Shown here: positions 1-11,600 of the stretch, in pieces | How positions within the stretch are numbered: position 1 is the stretch's first letter | Layout: every line of letters begins with the position of its first letter | NCBI RefSeq assembly: GCF_017591425.1 | Contig: NW_024466459.1 | Location: forward strand, 8,804,001-8,868,000 | Origin: Ochotona curzoniae | Lineage: Eukaryota > Chordata > Mammalia > Lagomorpha > Ochotonidae | Direction of reading: 5' to 3' | Length of the DNA stretch: 64,000 nt | Translations under genes and position numbers: made by a program | Notes under the pieces: generated by a model | What the model saw: the letters and a program-made list of their open reading frames with translations, nothing else | The model's database searches: none | Told to the model about the DNA's origin: nothing

Positions 1-193
1 AAGCCAGGAGCCAGAAACTTCTTCTGGGTCTCCCATATGAGTGCGGGAGTCAAGGGACTTGGGCCATCTTCTATTGCTTTCCCAGGTGCATTAGCAGGTA
101 GTTGGATCTTAAAGTGGAGCAGCCAGGACTTGAACCCACATCCACACGGTCAGCCTGCATTGCAGGAGGTGACTTAAACAATGCTGGTCCCTA
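1..193 (-). repeat. Lagomorph C-type SINE, cut by window start
   Basis: Contains the reversed core (aagccaggagccag, ggtgcattagcaggtagttgg) and ends aatgctggtccc. Confidence 0.75.
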
Positions 194-244
194 AAATAGA
201 TCTCTTGTAAGGAGCATATTCTACGCAATCTAACAATCTCCACT

Positions 245-528
245 TTTTTTTTTTTTTTAAGAATTTATTTGAAAGGTAGAACAGCAAAGAGAGGGAGAGA
301 TCTTCCATCTGCTGGCTCACTTTCCAAATGTCTGCCACAGCTGCGGCTGGCCCGGGTGAAAGCCAGGAGCCAGGAGCCCCAGCCAGAGGCCCCGGCACTT
401 GGCTGTCCTCTCTGCCTGTGACGTGCACTAGCAGGAAGCTGAAGTGGAAGCACGGCACAGGCAGGATGGAATGGACCCTGCAGGAGGGGACTCAGGCAGC
501 GGCTTAGCTTGCTGTACCGCACCCACCC
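245..528 (-). repeat. Lagomorph C-type SINE, old
   Basis: Poly-T start, gaatttatttgaaagg head and a degraded reversed core to about 528. Confidence 0.75.
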
Positions 529-892
529 CATCAGGCTGCTGAGACCAATTCCATCTCATGTGGTCACTCGAGTCTGCCTCCTGTCACCTGTCTACTGTTC
601 ACCCCGTCCGTGCTCGGGCCACCGTCCCCTTGTTCTACTTCCTTGGACTGTGTGAACCTTGGCTCTTCTGATGATTGGCAAGCTACCCATTTCACCCGCC
701 ACATCTGCCTTCACGTAACGTTATGCCATCTCGCAAACAGGATGAATTTTTTTTTTAATTGTGTGTCAGTTGTTGCTTTTTATTATATGCTTTCATTTTT
801 AAATTATTATTATTATTTTATGATACAGTTCCGTAGGTCTCAGGATTTCCCTAAGCCCCACCTCAAATCCCCTCCCAGGATGAACTCTTTTT
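529..892. other. Non-coding stretch with possible L1 3' end
   Basis: No gene seen. 746-890 (T-rich, then cagttccgtaggtctcagga) resembles the stretch at 56300-56390, so both may be old LINE 3' ends. Confidence 0.35.
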
Positions 893-1226
893 TTAAAAAA
901 AAAGATTTATTTATTTTTATTACAAAGTCAGATATACAGAGAGGAGGAGAGACAGAGAGGAAGATCTTCCGTCCGATGATTCACTCCCCAAGTGAGTACA
1001 ACGGCCAATGCTATGTCGATCCGAAGCCAAGATCCAGGAACTTCTTCCAGGTCTCCCACACGGGTGCAGGGTCCCAAGGCTTTTGGCCGTCCTCAACTGG
1101 TTTCCCAGGCCGCAAGCAGGGAGCTGGATGGGAAGTGGAGCTGCCAGGATTAGAACCGGCGTCCATATGGGATCCTGGGCGTGTTCAAGGCAAGGACTTT
1201 AGCTGCTAGGCCATGTCGCCGAGCCC
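893..1226 (-). repeat. Lagomorph C-type SINE, young, full length
   Basis: Starts aaagatttatttattttt, ends gccgagccc; near-consensus throughout. Confidence 0.9.
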
Positions 1227-1267
1227 TCCACTCAGTTTTATTCTAATTTTTAGTTCTAGAATTTCTA

Positions 1268-1520
1268 GGGGCTGATGTGTTACCATAGGTTAAGTTACCC
1301 CTTGCAATGGCAGCATCGCACTGGGCACTCAGTTAATGTCCCAGCTGCTCTGCTTCCAACCCAGCTCCCTGCTGATGTGCCTGGGAAAGCAGTGGAGGAC
1401 GGCCCCAGCACCTGAGCGTTTGCCACCGCTGTGGGTAACCCAGATGGAACTCCCAGCTCCTGGCTTCACCCTGGCCATTGCAGCTTTTTGGGGGAGTAGG
1501 CCAGTGGGTGGGTAGAAGTT

Positions 1521-1556
<36 letters not shown>
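1268..1556 (+). repeat. Older C-type SINE ending in (CT)n
   Basis: ggggctgatgtgttaccata head, cccagctccctgctgatgtg core, and a pure CT run at 1525-1554 where the pyrimidine-rich tail region expanded. Confidence 0.8.
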
Positions 1557-1557
<1 letters not shown>

Positions 1558-1856
1558 CTGGAAGGTGGCATGGTGGGAGACAAGTGAGGCAGCCAGAAAG
1601 ACTTTGGACTTAGCCTAGGGGAATAGTTTGTGTTTCTTTCTGTTTTTCCTCATTTTGAATGAAATGACTGTTGAGGTGCATTTTGCATATGTACCAGTCT
1701 CCAAAATTGGGGAGACTCTCCCTGAGAAGTGCCCGTCTGTTCAGCTCAGCTTTCAGGACTAGAGGGGTTCTCTTCCTTTTCCTGTCAACAGTCCTAGCTC
1801 ATCCTGCCAACCCCCATGGTGAGTGTGTCTGACCCAAGTCACCGATCTCCTTCCAG
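1557..1856. other. Intron sequence before the QRICH2 large exon
   Basis: Ends in the polypyrimidine tract and acceptor at 1851-1856. No upstream QRICH2 exon could be recognised. Confidence 0.5.
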
Positions 1857-4800
1857 GGCTCAGAAACGCTGATGGAACTTGCCAAGCGCAGAAGGCTGTC
1901 GTCCATAACGACCAGTGACGTGATTCCAAGCGGAGCCTCCCCCAGGCAGCTGAGCACTGAGCAGGCCTTGGATCCCGCCAGGGGGTTCGGCCCAGCTAAG
2001 ACCGGCTCAGTCTCCAGTGGCACGGGACACCCCTCTGAAGGAGTCACTAGCAGGGAGCAAGTCTGGGGCCTCCCTGCTACCAGTGTCCTGGGTAGAGAAC
2101 AGCACCCAAGGACCAGTGAGGATGCCAGCACACCAAGGTCCCAGCAATCTCCCGGAGCTCAGATCCCAGTGGAGGCTGGTCATCGCAGGGGCATGGAGCA
2201 GCTTTCCCAGACACATTCAAGGAGAGCTGAGCGAGGTTCCCAGCTGGGCCCCCTACCTCAGGACCTGCCCCCCGTACATCACCCTCAGTATAGTGCCGCG
2301 CCCTATAGCCACGGTCAAGTCTACCTAAGGCCAGATCAGTATGGACCAGCGACACCTGGCATGGACCAACCTGGACTGGCACAGACCAGAGTTCGTCCAC
2401 GTGCTATGGTGCCCTACCTGGGTCAGCTGCCTCCTGACTTGGATGACCTGGCAAGGATAGCATCTGCCATGGATCAGCGTGGTGTGATACCACCCTCAGT
2501 AGCTGACAGGGACCAACAAGCACTGGAATTGCCTAGCACGGAGCAACATGACATGTATGAACCTGTGTTGGCACTTCCCGGCACAGACCAGTGGCGTATG
2601 GTACAGCCTGGCATGGATGAGAATGGCATTGCACCGCTTGGCACTGATCAGCAAGGCCTGGTATGGGCTGGCCCGCAGCAACATGGCTTTGTCTCACCTC
2701 TTCCCTATCAGTATGGCTTAGTGTCACCTGGCTTAATGCAACCCAGCGCAGATCAGCAAACTCTTGTACGGCCCAATCTGGAAATATCTGGGGTCATACA
2801 ACCTGGAGTGGATCGGCGTGGCTTGGCGCAGCCTGGAGTGGATCGGCGTGGCTTGGGGCAGCCTGGAGTGGATCAGCGTGGCTTGGGGCAGCCTGGAGTG
2901 GATCAGCGTGGCTTGGCGCAGCCTGGAGTGGATCGGCGTGGCTTGGCGCAGCCTGGAGTGCATCGGCATGGCTTGGGGCAGCCTGGAGTGGATCGGCGTG
3001 GCTTGGGGCAGCCTGGAGAGCCCGGAGTGGATCGGCGTGGCTTGGCGCAGCCTGGAGTGGATCGGCGTGGCTTGGGGCAGCCTGGAGAGCCCGGAGTGGA
3101 TCGGCGTGGCTTGGGGCAGCCTGGAGAGCCCGGAGTGGATTGGCATGGCTTGGCACAGCCTAGAGTGGATCGGTCTGATTTGGCACAGTCTGCAGTGGGC
3201 CAGCCTGGTATGGCACAGCCTGGAGTGGATCAGCGTGGCTTGGCACAGCCTGGAGTGGATCAGCGTGGCTTGGCACAGCCTGGAGTGGATCAGCGTGGCT
3301 TGGCACAGCCTGGAGTGGATCAACGTGGCTTTGCACAGCCTGGAGTGGATCAGCGTGGCTTGGCACAGCCTGGAGTGGATCAACGTGGCTTTGCACAGCC
3401 TGGAGTGGATCAGCGTGGCTTGGCACAGCTTGGAGTGGATCAACGTGGCTTTGCACAGCCTGATGCATATTTTCCTGGCTTGGCACAGCATGGGATGTAT
3501 CCACGTAGTTTGGCACAACCTGGAATGTACCCACGTGGTTTGGTGCAGCCTGGAATATACCCACGTGGTTTGGTGCCTGGAATGTATTCATATGATTTGG
3601 CAAAGGCTGGAGTGGATCAGCCTGGTTTGGTGCAGCCTGGAGTGGATCAGCCTGGTTTGGCGCAGCCTGGTTTGGTGCAGCCTGGAGTGGATCAGCCTGG
3701 TTTGGCGCAGCCTGGTTTGGTGCAGCCTGGAGTGGATCAGCCCGGTTTGGCGCAGCTTGGTTTGGCACAGCCTGGAGTAGATCAGCCTGGTTTGGTGCAG
3801 CCTGGAGTGGATCAGCCTGACTTGGCACAATCTACAGTGGGTCAGCCTGGTTTGGTGCAGCCTGGGATGTATCCACATGGTTTGGTGCAGCCTGGAATGT
3901 ATCCACGTAGTTTGGCGCAGCCTGGGATGTATCCACATGGTTTGGCACAGCCTGGAATGTATCCACATGGTTTAGTGCAGCCTGGAATCTATCCACATGG
4001 TCTGGTACAGCCTGGAGATCAGCGTGATTTGACACAGCCTGGAGTGAATCAGCGTGGCATGGTGCAGCCTGGAGTGGATTGGCCTGATTTGGCACAGTCT
4101 GCAGTGGGCCAGCCTGGTGTGGCGCAGCCTGGAGAAGATCAGCGTAGTTTGGCACAGCCTAGTGTGTATTCACCTGGTTTATCACAGCCTGGAGTGGATC
4201 AGCGTGACTTGGCGCAGTCTGGGATGTACCCACATGGTTTGTGGCCACCTGGGATGTATCCACGTGGCTTGGTGTCACCCGGTATGTATCCACCTGGTTT
4301 GGTGCCGTCCAGTATGTACCCACAAGGACTGTTGCAGCCTGGAGTGGATCATCGTGGTTTGGCGCAACCTGGTGCAGATGCAAGCAATTTGTTGCAAGCT
4401 GGTGCAGCCCAGGATGGTTTAATTCACCCTGGTGCAGATGAAAGTGGTTTGGTGCAAAGTGGCACAGGTGAGAAAAGTTTGGTGCAAGCTGGTACAGATG
4501 CAAGCAGTTTAGTGCAGCCTGGTGCAGATGAACAAGGCTTGGTTCAACCTGGTGCAGATGAAAGTGGTTTGGTGCAAAGTGGCACAGGTGAGGAAAGTTT
4601 GGTGCAAGCTGGTACAGATGCAAGCGGTTTAGTGCAGCCTGGTGCAGATGAACAAGGCTTGGTTCCACCTGGGTTGGATCAACGTCATTTGGTGCAAGCT
4701 GGTGCAGATGATCCAGCTTTGCTTGTACCAGGTACAGGTCATCTTGGTATGGTGCAACCTCGAATGGATCGGCAGGGGCGGGTGTGGCCTAGTGCCTATC

Positions 4801-5646
4801 CCCCTGGTTTGGCACAACCTGGCTCAGATCAGCATGTTTTGATGCAACATGGTACATACCCACATGGTTTAGCACAGTCTAGTTGGAGACTGCCAGGTGC
4901 CGATCGGCAAGGCCTGAGAGCACCTCACGCAGAGAGTCAGGGCTTGCCCGAATTGCAGAGCAACTTTCAGATTGTGCCACCACATCATCATCAGTATCGT
5001 ATGCCGCCCCGTGGCAGAGAGCTGCATGGCCACACGCCATCACTTGTAGGCAGTCAAGGTTTAGCATCACCAAGTATGTATCAAAGGGTGTCACCAGGAA
5101 CTTATGGGCAAGGTTTGGTGCATCCCAGCACAGACCAGCATGGCCTGACCCCAGGAAGCACAGGCTTGGGGTTTGCACACCCAGAGCAAGAACGTCTGGC
5201 ACCCTCAGGCCCAGACGAGCAGTACCAGCCAGCAGCAGGTGGTACCGCTCCACCTGCTGCCACATACACACCCCCAGACCACGAGGGTCCCAGGCATTCT
5301 GCTCACCGTGACCCAGGCCACTCGGGTGTGGATCAGCGCAGGCGTGACCCGAGCAGAATCCACGTCACGGGCCAATCAAGAGTCATGCTCCATGCGGCAC
5401 CCCCAGGGCAGGACTCCCACAGCTATCTCCACACGACCTCATCGGAAAGGAGTGACATCCACAGAGAGCGGCACGACTCCCTGGACAGGGTCGAGCCCAG
5501 CTTCCCCATGGCGGTGGAAACATTTCGGCTGGTAGGTGAGCTCATCGGCCTCTACGTGGAGTTCAAGGAGAGCATGAAGGACCTGGACAAGGAGCAGACT
5601 GGCAAGTCAGACCTGGAGAAGATACAGTACCTGCTGTCCCTGATGG
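1857..5646 (+). CDS. QRICH2: QRICH2 large repeat exon
   Basis: A 3790 bp exon encoding 1263 residues. The acceptor at 1851-1856 (ttccag) starts it in phase 0, 15 bases before the first visible ATG (1872), so that ATG is internal and not the protein start. Residues from the first visible Met: about 1-310 are non-repetitive and Gln/Pro-rich; about 310-950 are decapeptide repeats; the rest has a His run (PPHHHQY) and then the start of a helical region (LVGELIGLYVEFKESMKDLD). The donor is GG|gtgggt at 5647. Reading past it gives a different C-terminus and a stop at 5721, which is intron read-through. This exon carries almost all the length variation expected between species. Confidence 0.93.
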
Positions 5647-8600
5647 GTGGGTACCCCTTGCATCTGAGGCACCCCGGCTGCCGGTTAATGGCTTCCTTTT
5701 GCAGCCCTGGTCTCAACTCCTAGCTGCTGGGCTTTCCCTGCGGGCAGCCTGAAGTCAGCCGCCCCTTCTCTGTGCCAACTGGGCTCAAGGGAGGGTCCAA
5801 ATGAGCACAGCGGGGGGCGGGGAATCAACCAGTGGGAGGGATGGAGCCTCGAGATGGGGTGCAGCAGCAGGACCCTGGCACCTTTGCCCAGGGGAGGTTT
5901 GGGGTGCAGAGTGGGGTTTGTTGGGGAATGGTAGTACAGCAGGCAGGTGGACCAAGAACGTTGAAGTGGGGCACTTTACATTTGCTCATTCACAGCCACA
6001 AGTCCAGGGAGTAAGGCAGATCTCAGAGGTGTTGAAAGGGGCAGGCCAGGGCCCCCAAACCCTTGAGGGGACAAAGCCGTCAGGGCTGACAGAGAGGCTA
6101 AGGGCAGCCCTTTCTCCCTCCCCCCATTCTCCCTGGTCTCCCCGAAAGCACCACAATGCAGTGAGGGTGTGTGTGTGTGTGTGTTTTATTTATTTATTTT
6201 TAATTGGAAAGTCAGATTTACATAATGAAGGAGAGACAGATCTACTCGCTGGTTCACTCCCCAAGTGGCCACAATGGCCGAAGCTGATCCAATCCAAAGC
6301 CAGGAGCCAGGAGACTCTTCTCGGTCTCCCACACGGGTGCAGGGTCCCAGGTTTTAAGCCGTCCTTGACTGCTTTCCCAGGCCACAGGCAGAGAGCTGGA
6401 TGGGAAGCAGGGCTGCTGGGATTACAACTGGCGCCCACTGGGCCCGGCGGCATGATCTAGTGGCTAAAGTCCTCACCTTGAACACGCCCAGATATCATAT
6501 GGACGCCGGTTCTAATCCTGGCAGCTCCACTTCCCATCCAGCTCCCTGCTTGCGGCCTGGGAAAGCAGTGGATGACAGCCCAATACTTTGGGATCCTGCA
6601 TCCATGAGGGAGACCTGGAAGAAGTTCCTGGATCCTGGCTTCGGATTGGCACAGCATCGGCCGTTGCGCTTACTTGGTGAGTGAATCATCAGACGGAAGA
6701 TCTTCCTCTGTCTCTCTTCCTCTCTGTATATCTGACTTTGTAATAAAAATAAATAAATCTTAAAAAAAAAAGAAGCATTGGTGCCCACATGGAATCTTGG
6801 TGCATGCAAGGTGAGGACTTTAGCTGCTAGGCTACCACACCAGGCCCACGCAGTGAGTTTTTAAAAAATATTTATAATTAGGGCCCGGCACAATAGTGTA
6901 GTGGTTAAACTCCTCACCTTGAATCCCATATGGGCACTGGTTCTAATCCTAGTGCCCTGCTTCCCATCCAACTCCTTGCCTGTGACCTGGAAAAGCAGTA
7001 GAGGACGGCCCAAAGCCTTGGGACGCTGCATTTGTGTGGGTGACCTGGAAGAGCTCCTGGGTCCTGACTTAGGATTGGCTCAGTTCCAGCCATTGCAGCC
7101 GCTTGGGGAATGAACCATTGGACTTGGGGAGTGAACTATTGGACAGAAGATCTTCCTCTCTGTCTCTCCTCCTCTTTATATCCACCTTTCCAATAAAAAT
7201 AAGTCTTTTTTTTATAAAGATTTATATTTATTTGAATCACTTCTTGGCCTTTTGGCTAAGATCAAGTGTAGTATTTTTTTTTAAAGATTTATTTTTATTA
7301 TTTTTCTATTGGAAAGGCGGATATACAGAGAGGAGAGAGAGAGAGGAAGATCTTCCGTCCGATGATTCACTCCCCAAGTGAGCACAACGGGCCGATACTA
7401 TGCCGATCCAAAGCCAGGAGCCTCTTCCGGGTCTCCCACGCGGGTGCAGGGTCCCAAAGCCTTGGGCCGTCCTTGACTGCCTTCCCGGGCCACGGGCAGG
7501 GAGCTGGAAGGGAAGCGGGGCTGCCGGGATTAGAACTGGCGCCCATATGGGATCCCGGGCGTGCAAGGCAAGGACCTTTAACCACATGCGCCACGGCGCC
7601 GGGCCCAAGTGTAGTATTTTTATTTGAAAGGCAGAGTACACAGAGAGAAGGGGAGACACATGGAGAAAGATCTTCCATCCACTGGATCACTTCCCAAATG
7701 GCTGTAGTGGCCAGAGCTGAGCTGATCCAAAGCCAGGAGCTTCTTCCATATCTCCCACATGGATGCAGGGTCCCAAGAGTCACCCTCTTCTGCTTTCTCA
7801 GGCCATAAGCAGGGAGCTGGATGGGAAGTGGAGCAGCCAGGACTCCTGCTGGCATCCTATTAAGTGCTTACTTTGCAGACAGAGGCTTAGTCTACTGTGC
7901 CATGGCACCATCCTCCCCTTTCCCCGCAGCCCCAGTATTTGCTGCCTTCTCTGAGCGGGGGTGGCGGTGGGAGGGGGCGGGGTGCCCCATGGCTGTAGGG
8001 TCTGGAGGCAGAGGCGCAGAGCCCCCTGACGCTGAGGCTTCCGATTTCTCACAGTCAAAAAGACCATGCCCCCAGACCTGCAGGATCAACTCAAGAACCT
8101 GAAGATTTTGGCCAAAGAGTTCCGGCAGGAAAAAGCAAAAGTGAGAACCAGGGAGTCTGTTCGCTTTACCTCCCCGGGCAGACTGGGGCAGAAATAGAGG
8201 GCAGCGGTGTTCCCACTCTAGGTTTCTCATGCCATCACCCCTGTAGGTCCCTCACACCCCTGCAGGTCCCTCACACCATCACCCTGCTGGATCCCACTCA
8301 CCATGTGACTTTGCCGACCTCCCTGAAAATGCACATGGCTCACCTTACCGTTGGTCATCTCCTGGATCTAACCTTGGATGTTCAAGGCCGTTCAGACTTG
8401 GCTGAGCCAAACAGGAAGGACTCCGCTCCTTCCACTCTGCACGGCCAGTCCCCCTCCAGGGCCGGAGGTCATGCCCAGTGGCTGCTGGACCTTCAGTCAT
8501 TCGCTTGATGCTGGCTGCCTCCACCTGTAGGGGAACGAAGGGCAGGGAGGCATGCTGGACACACGGACAGTCCATGAGCAGAAGGGCTTGTGCCATGGGC

Positions 8601-11600
8601 TAGAGACAGGAATTGGGGGGATGCCTGAGCCCCCTCTTCTTCCCCTGGGTCTGTAGCTGGAGAAGCTGCAGAAGATGGTAGAGGGCGACGGGGAGCTGGA
8701 GGCGGGGAAGGAGCTGAAAGGTGGGCAGCTGGGCCTGCAGCTGGGCATCCTCAGGTAAGACGCACCCCGTGGCCCAGGAGGGCCTGTGTCCTGGAGTGAC
8801 CTGTCTCAAGAAGAGCCAGCCTAAATTCCCCGTTGGGTCCCACACACTATCAAGGCTCAGGAGCTCCCCAGACCCTTGGTCTGCCCAGGGTCCCCCAGAC
8901 AAGAGTCTGCTGGGGAAGGGGGAGGTGGTCCCTGCTAGCCAGGCTTCTGTGTGGGTGGACTGGGACAGCTCTGGGCTGCAGTGGAACCAGGCAGGGGGGC
9001 CCCTGTCACGTCGTGGCAGAGTCACCGTGGCTGACATTGAGAAGGAGCTGGCTGAGCTGCGGGAGAGCCAAGTGCAGGGCAAGGCCACCATGGAGAATTC
9101 TGTCTCTGAAGCATCTTTCTACCTGCAGGAACAGGTGAGGGTCAAGGTCTCCTCTCTGATTGGCAGTGTGTGTGTCTGGGTGGGGGAAGGGGAGGACAAC
9201 TCTGCCTGATTGCAGGCCCCTCCCAGGACAAAGCCAGCTTGGAGGCCAAGTGTGTCCATTCCCAGTGGCCAGGAAAGGGGCCTGCCCTTAAATAATTCAC
9301 ATAGAAAGGGCCATCTTTTCCATGCACACAAGGTGACCTTGAGCCCGTTTGTGAAGCTGGGTAGCCATCAGTACGGTCCTTTCTATGTCCTCCTTGGAAT
9401 CAGCTGCCCACTGGGACAGGTGGTGATGGCGCGTACACTACAGCCAGCAGGAGGGGCAGGCCGAGTGGGGCCCCTGAGAGAGACTAGCCCCTGCCTGGCC
9501 CATGAGAGTCACAGTGCCAGCCAGCAAGCATGAGTACCCTTGCTCTCTGGTGGGTTGGCCCGTGCTGAGGGAGGTAGCCTTCCCATCCCAGGACCCCCCG
9601 CAGCTCCCCTCCTTCCCAGAGTGTGCACAGGCTAACCAGCGGACAGTACTGCTTTGAGAGGATCTCACCACAGGATCTGCTCTGGCCCTGGGCTGGCTGG
9701 AGAAAGGTCTAGAAGCCACCCTCCCGCATGGGGCTGATTCAGCACCCTCTGGTGGCTGTCCGTGAGGCCACAGTGCAGAGGCAGAGTCCTACTCCCCTAG
9801 CTGCCCCCACCAACTGCCACTGGCAGTGCCCATGTGGGCAGAACGTGGTCTCTCCTGCCCCCTCCGCCCTGCCCCAGCTGGACAAGCTCCGTGCCATCAT
9901 TGAGAGCATGCTGACCTCCTCCTCCACCCTGCTGTCCATGAGCATGCCCTCCATCAAGGCTCCGGTCGCCATGGTGCCCGGCCAGATCAACCCGGAGGCC
10001 ACCTGTCCGGCCTGCAGCCTGGACTTGAGCCACCAGGTCAGCCTGCTGGTGCAGCGCTATGAGCAGCTGCAGGACATGGTCAACAACCTGGCCGCCTCCA
10101 GGCCCTCCAAGAAAGCCAAACTCCAAAGCCAGGTGAGGCCCAGCTCCTCTCCCACGGCCTCCCAGCCACAGCCACAGCCCCATTGGGGTCAGCCGCTCAC
10201 CACAGAGCATTGCAGCCTGTCCCTGGGGATGGTGGGGAGGACTGTGCGTGTGTCCTCTTGGGAGACAAAGGCTGCTGAGAAGCTCCAGGAGAGGCCTGTT
10301 TCCAGGGGCAACGTCCCGGAAGTGGCCCAGGAGCCTCTCTCCGACTGCTTTTCCCCACCTGCGCTCTGCCCCACAGGATGAAGAGCTGCTGGGCCATGTG
10401 CAGAGTGCCATCCTGCAGGTGCAAGGGGACTGTGAGAAGCTCAACGTCACCACCAGCCACCTCATCGAAGACCACCGGCAAAAGCAGAAGGACATCGATG
10501 TGAGTCGTGGACGGCGCCCTGCCCGCCCTGCCCACCCTGCCCTGGCTCAGTGCACAGCCAATCGGCTCTTTATTCCCTGCTGCTCCTGCCCCCACCAGGT
10601 GTTGTACCAGGGTCTGGAGAAGCTGGAGAAGGAAAAGGCCAACCGGGAGCACCTGGAGATGGAGATCGACGTGGTAGGCGGGTTGCCAGCTGCACCTGCC
10701 CAAGGCCTGAGGGGTGAGGGGCTCCCGAACGCCCTCACTGGGCTCTGGCTCAAATCTGGCCTCGTCCTCCTCTCCCTCCTGGCAGAAAGCCGACAAGAGC
10801 GCCCTGGCGGCCAAAGTGAGTCGTGTCCAGTTCGATGCCACCACAGAGCAGCTGAACCACATGATGCAGGAGCTGGTGGCCAAGATGAGCGGGCAGGAGC
10901 AGGACTGGCAGAAGATGCTGGACCGGCTCCTGATGGAGATGGACAGCAAGGCAGGCGGGGCGGGGCAATGGGAGGGGGACCCAGAACCGCACCTGATGCC
11001 TTCTGCTCACCTGGCACACACGCCTGCCCCATGCCACCGTTGTGTAGCTGGACCGCCTGGAGCTGGATCCACTGAAGCAGCTGCTGGAGGACCGCTGGAA
11101 ATCCCTGCGACAGCAGCTCAAGGAGCGTTCCCCGCTCTACCAGGCGGACGATGCAGCCGCCATGCGGAGGTGGGGGCCAGGTGTGGGACCCTGAAAAAGG
11201 CTTGCACGACATGTGTACCTCCGAGGAGGGGCCTGGGGAAGGTTCATGGCTCTCTGGGCTGTGCTGTGTGACACTGACCCCTAGGCCAGGAAGGGGTCTC
11301 CAGGAGCTGGCCTGTGGTGGGCTTGAATGCCAGCATTTCCACCAGTGGCCGCCAGGGGCCCCCCAAAGCACGCCCAGGGCACCACCCTCAGGGATTACTG
11401 GCTGGAGCCCATAGGCTTTGGGATAGGATGAGCAGATGTGGGATGCTCTGCCTGGGAGGAGCAAGTCCCAGGTATACCGCCAGCCTTCAGGGACCTCCAG
11501 CTCTGCCCCACCACCGCCTCCAGTGGCTCTCACCCTCACCCATTCTGAACAGGCAACTCTTGGCACACTTCCACTGCCTCTCGTGCGACCGTCCCCTGGA

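Larger units (their letters stand above)
7205..7906 (-). repeat. Old C-type SINE, host of two nested insertions
   Basis: T run and aaagatttatatttatttga (7205-7235), then the U2 fragment and a young SINE, then atttgaaaggcagagt (from 7622) through to gccatggcacc near 7906. Confidence 0.7.
5647..8054 (+). other. QRICH2 intron after the large exon
   Basis: A GT-AG intron of 2408 bp. 5647-6166 is non-repetitive with no coding signal recognised. The rest is stacked SINEs and a U2 snRNA fragment, listed separately. 7907-8054 is a GC-rich stretch leading to the acceptor. Confidence 0.8.

Noticed and set aside
1816..1856. Possible exon ending ATG|gtgagt at 1818 just before the large exon
   Set aside because: It would leave a 38-base intron, too short to splice.
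2663..4668. Several long open frames on both strands inside the QRICH2 exon (for example 2764-3780 + and 2733-3518 -)
   Set aside because: They are frame shadows of the 30-base repeat, whose unit has no stop in most frames; none shows a domain.
5647..5723. Extension of the large QRICH2 exon to a stop at 5721
   Set aside because: The donor at 5647 and phase-matched next exon give the conserved protein; the extension is intron sequence.
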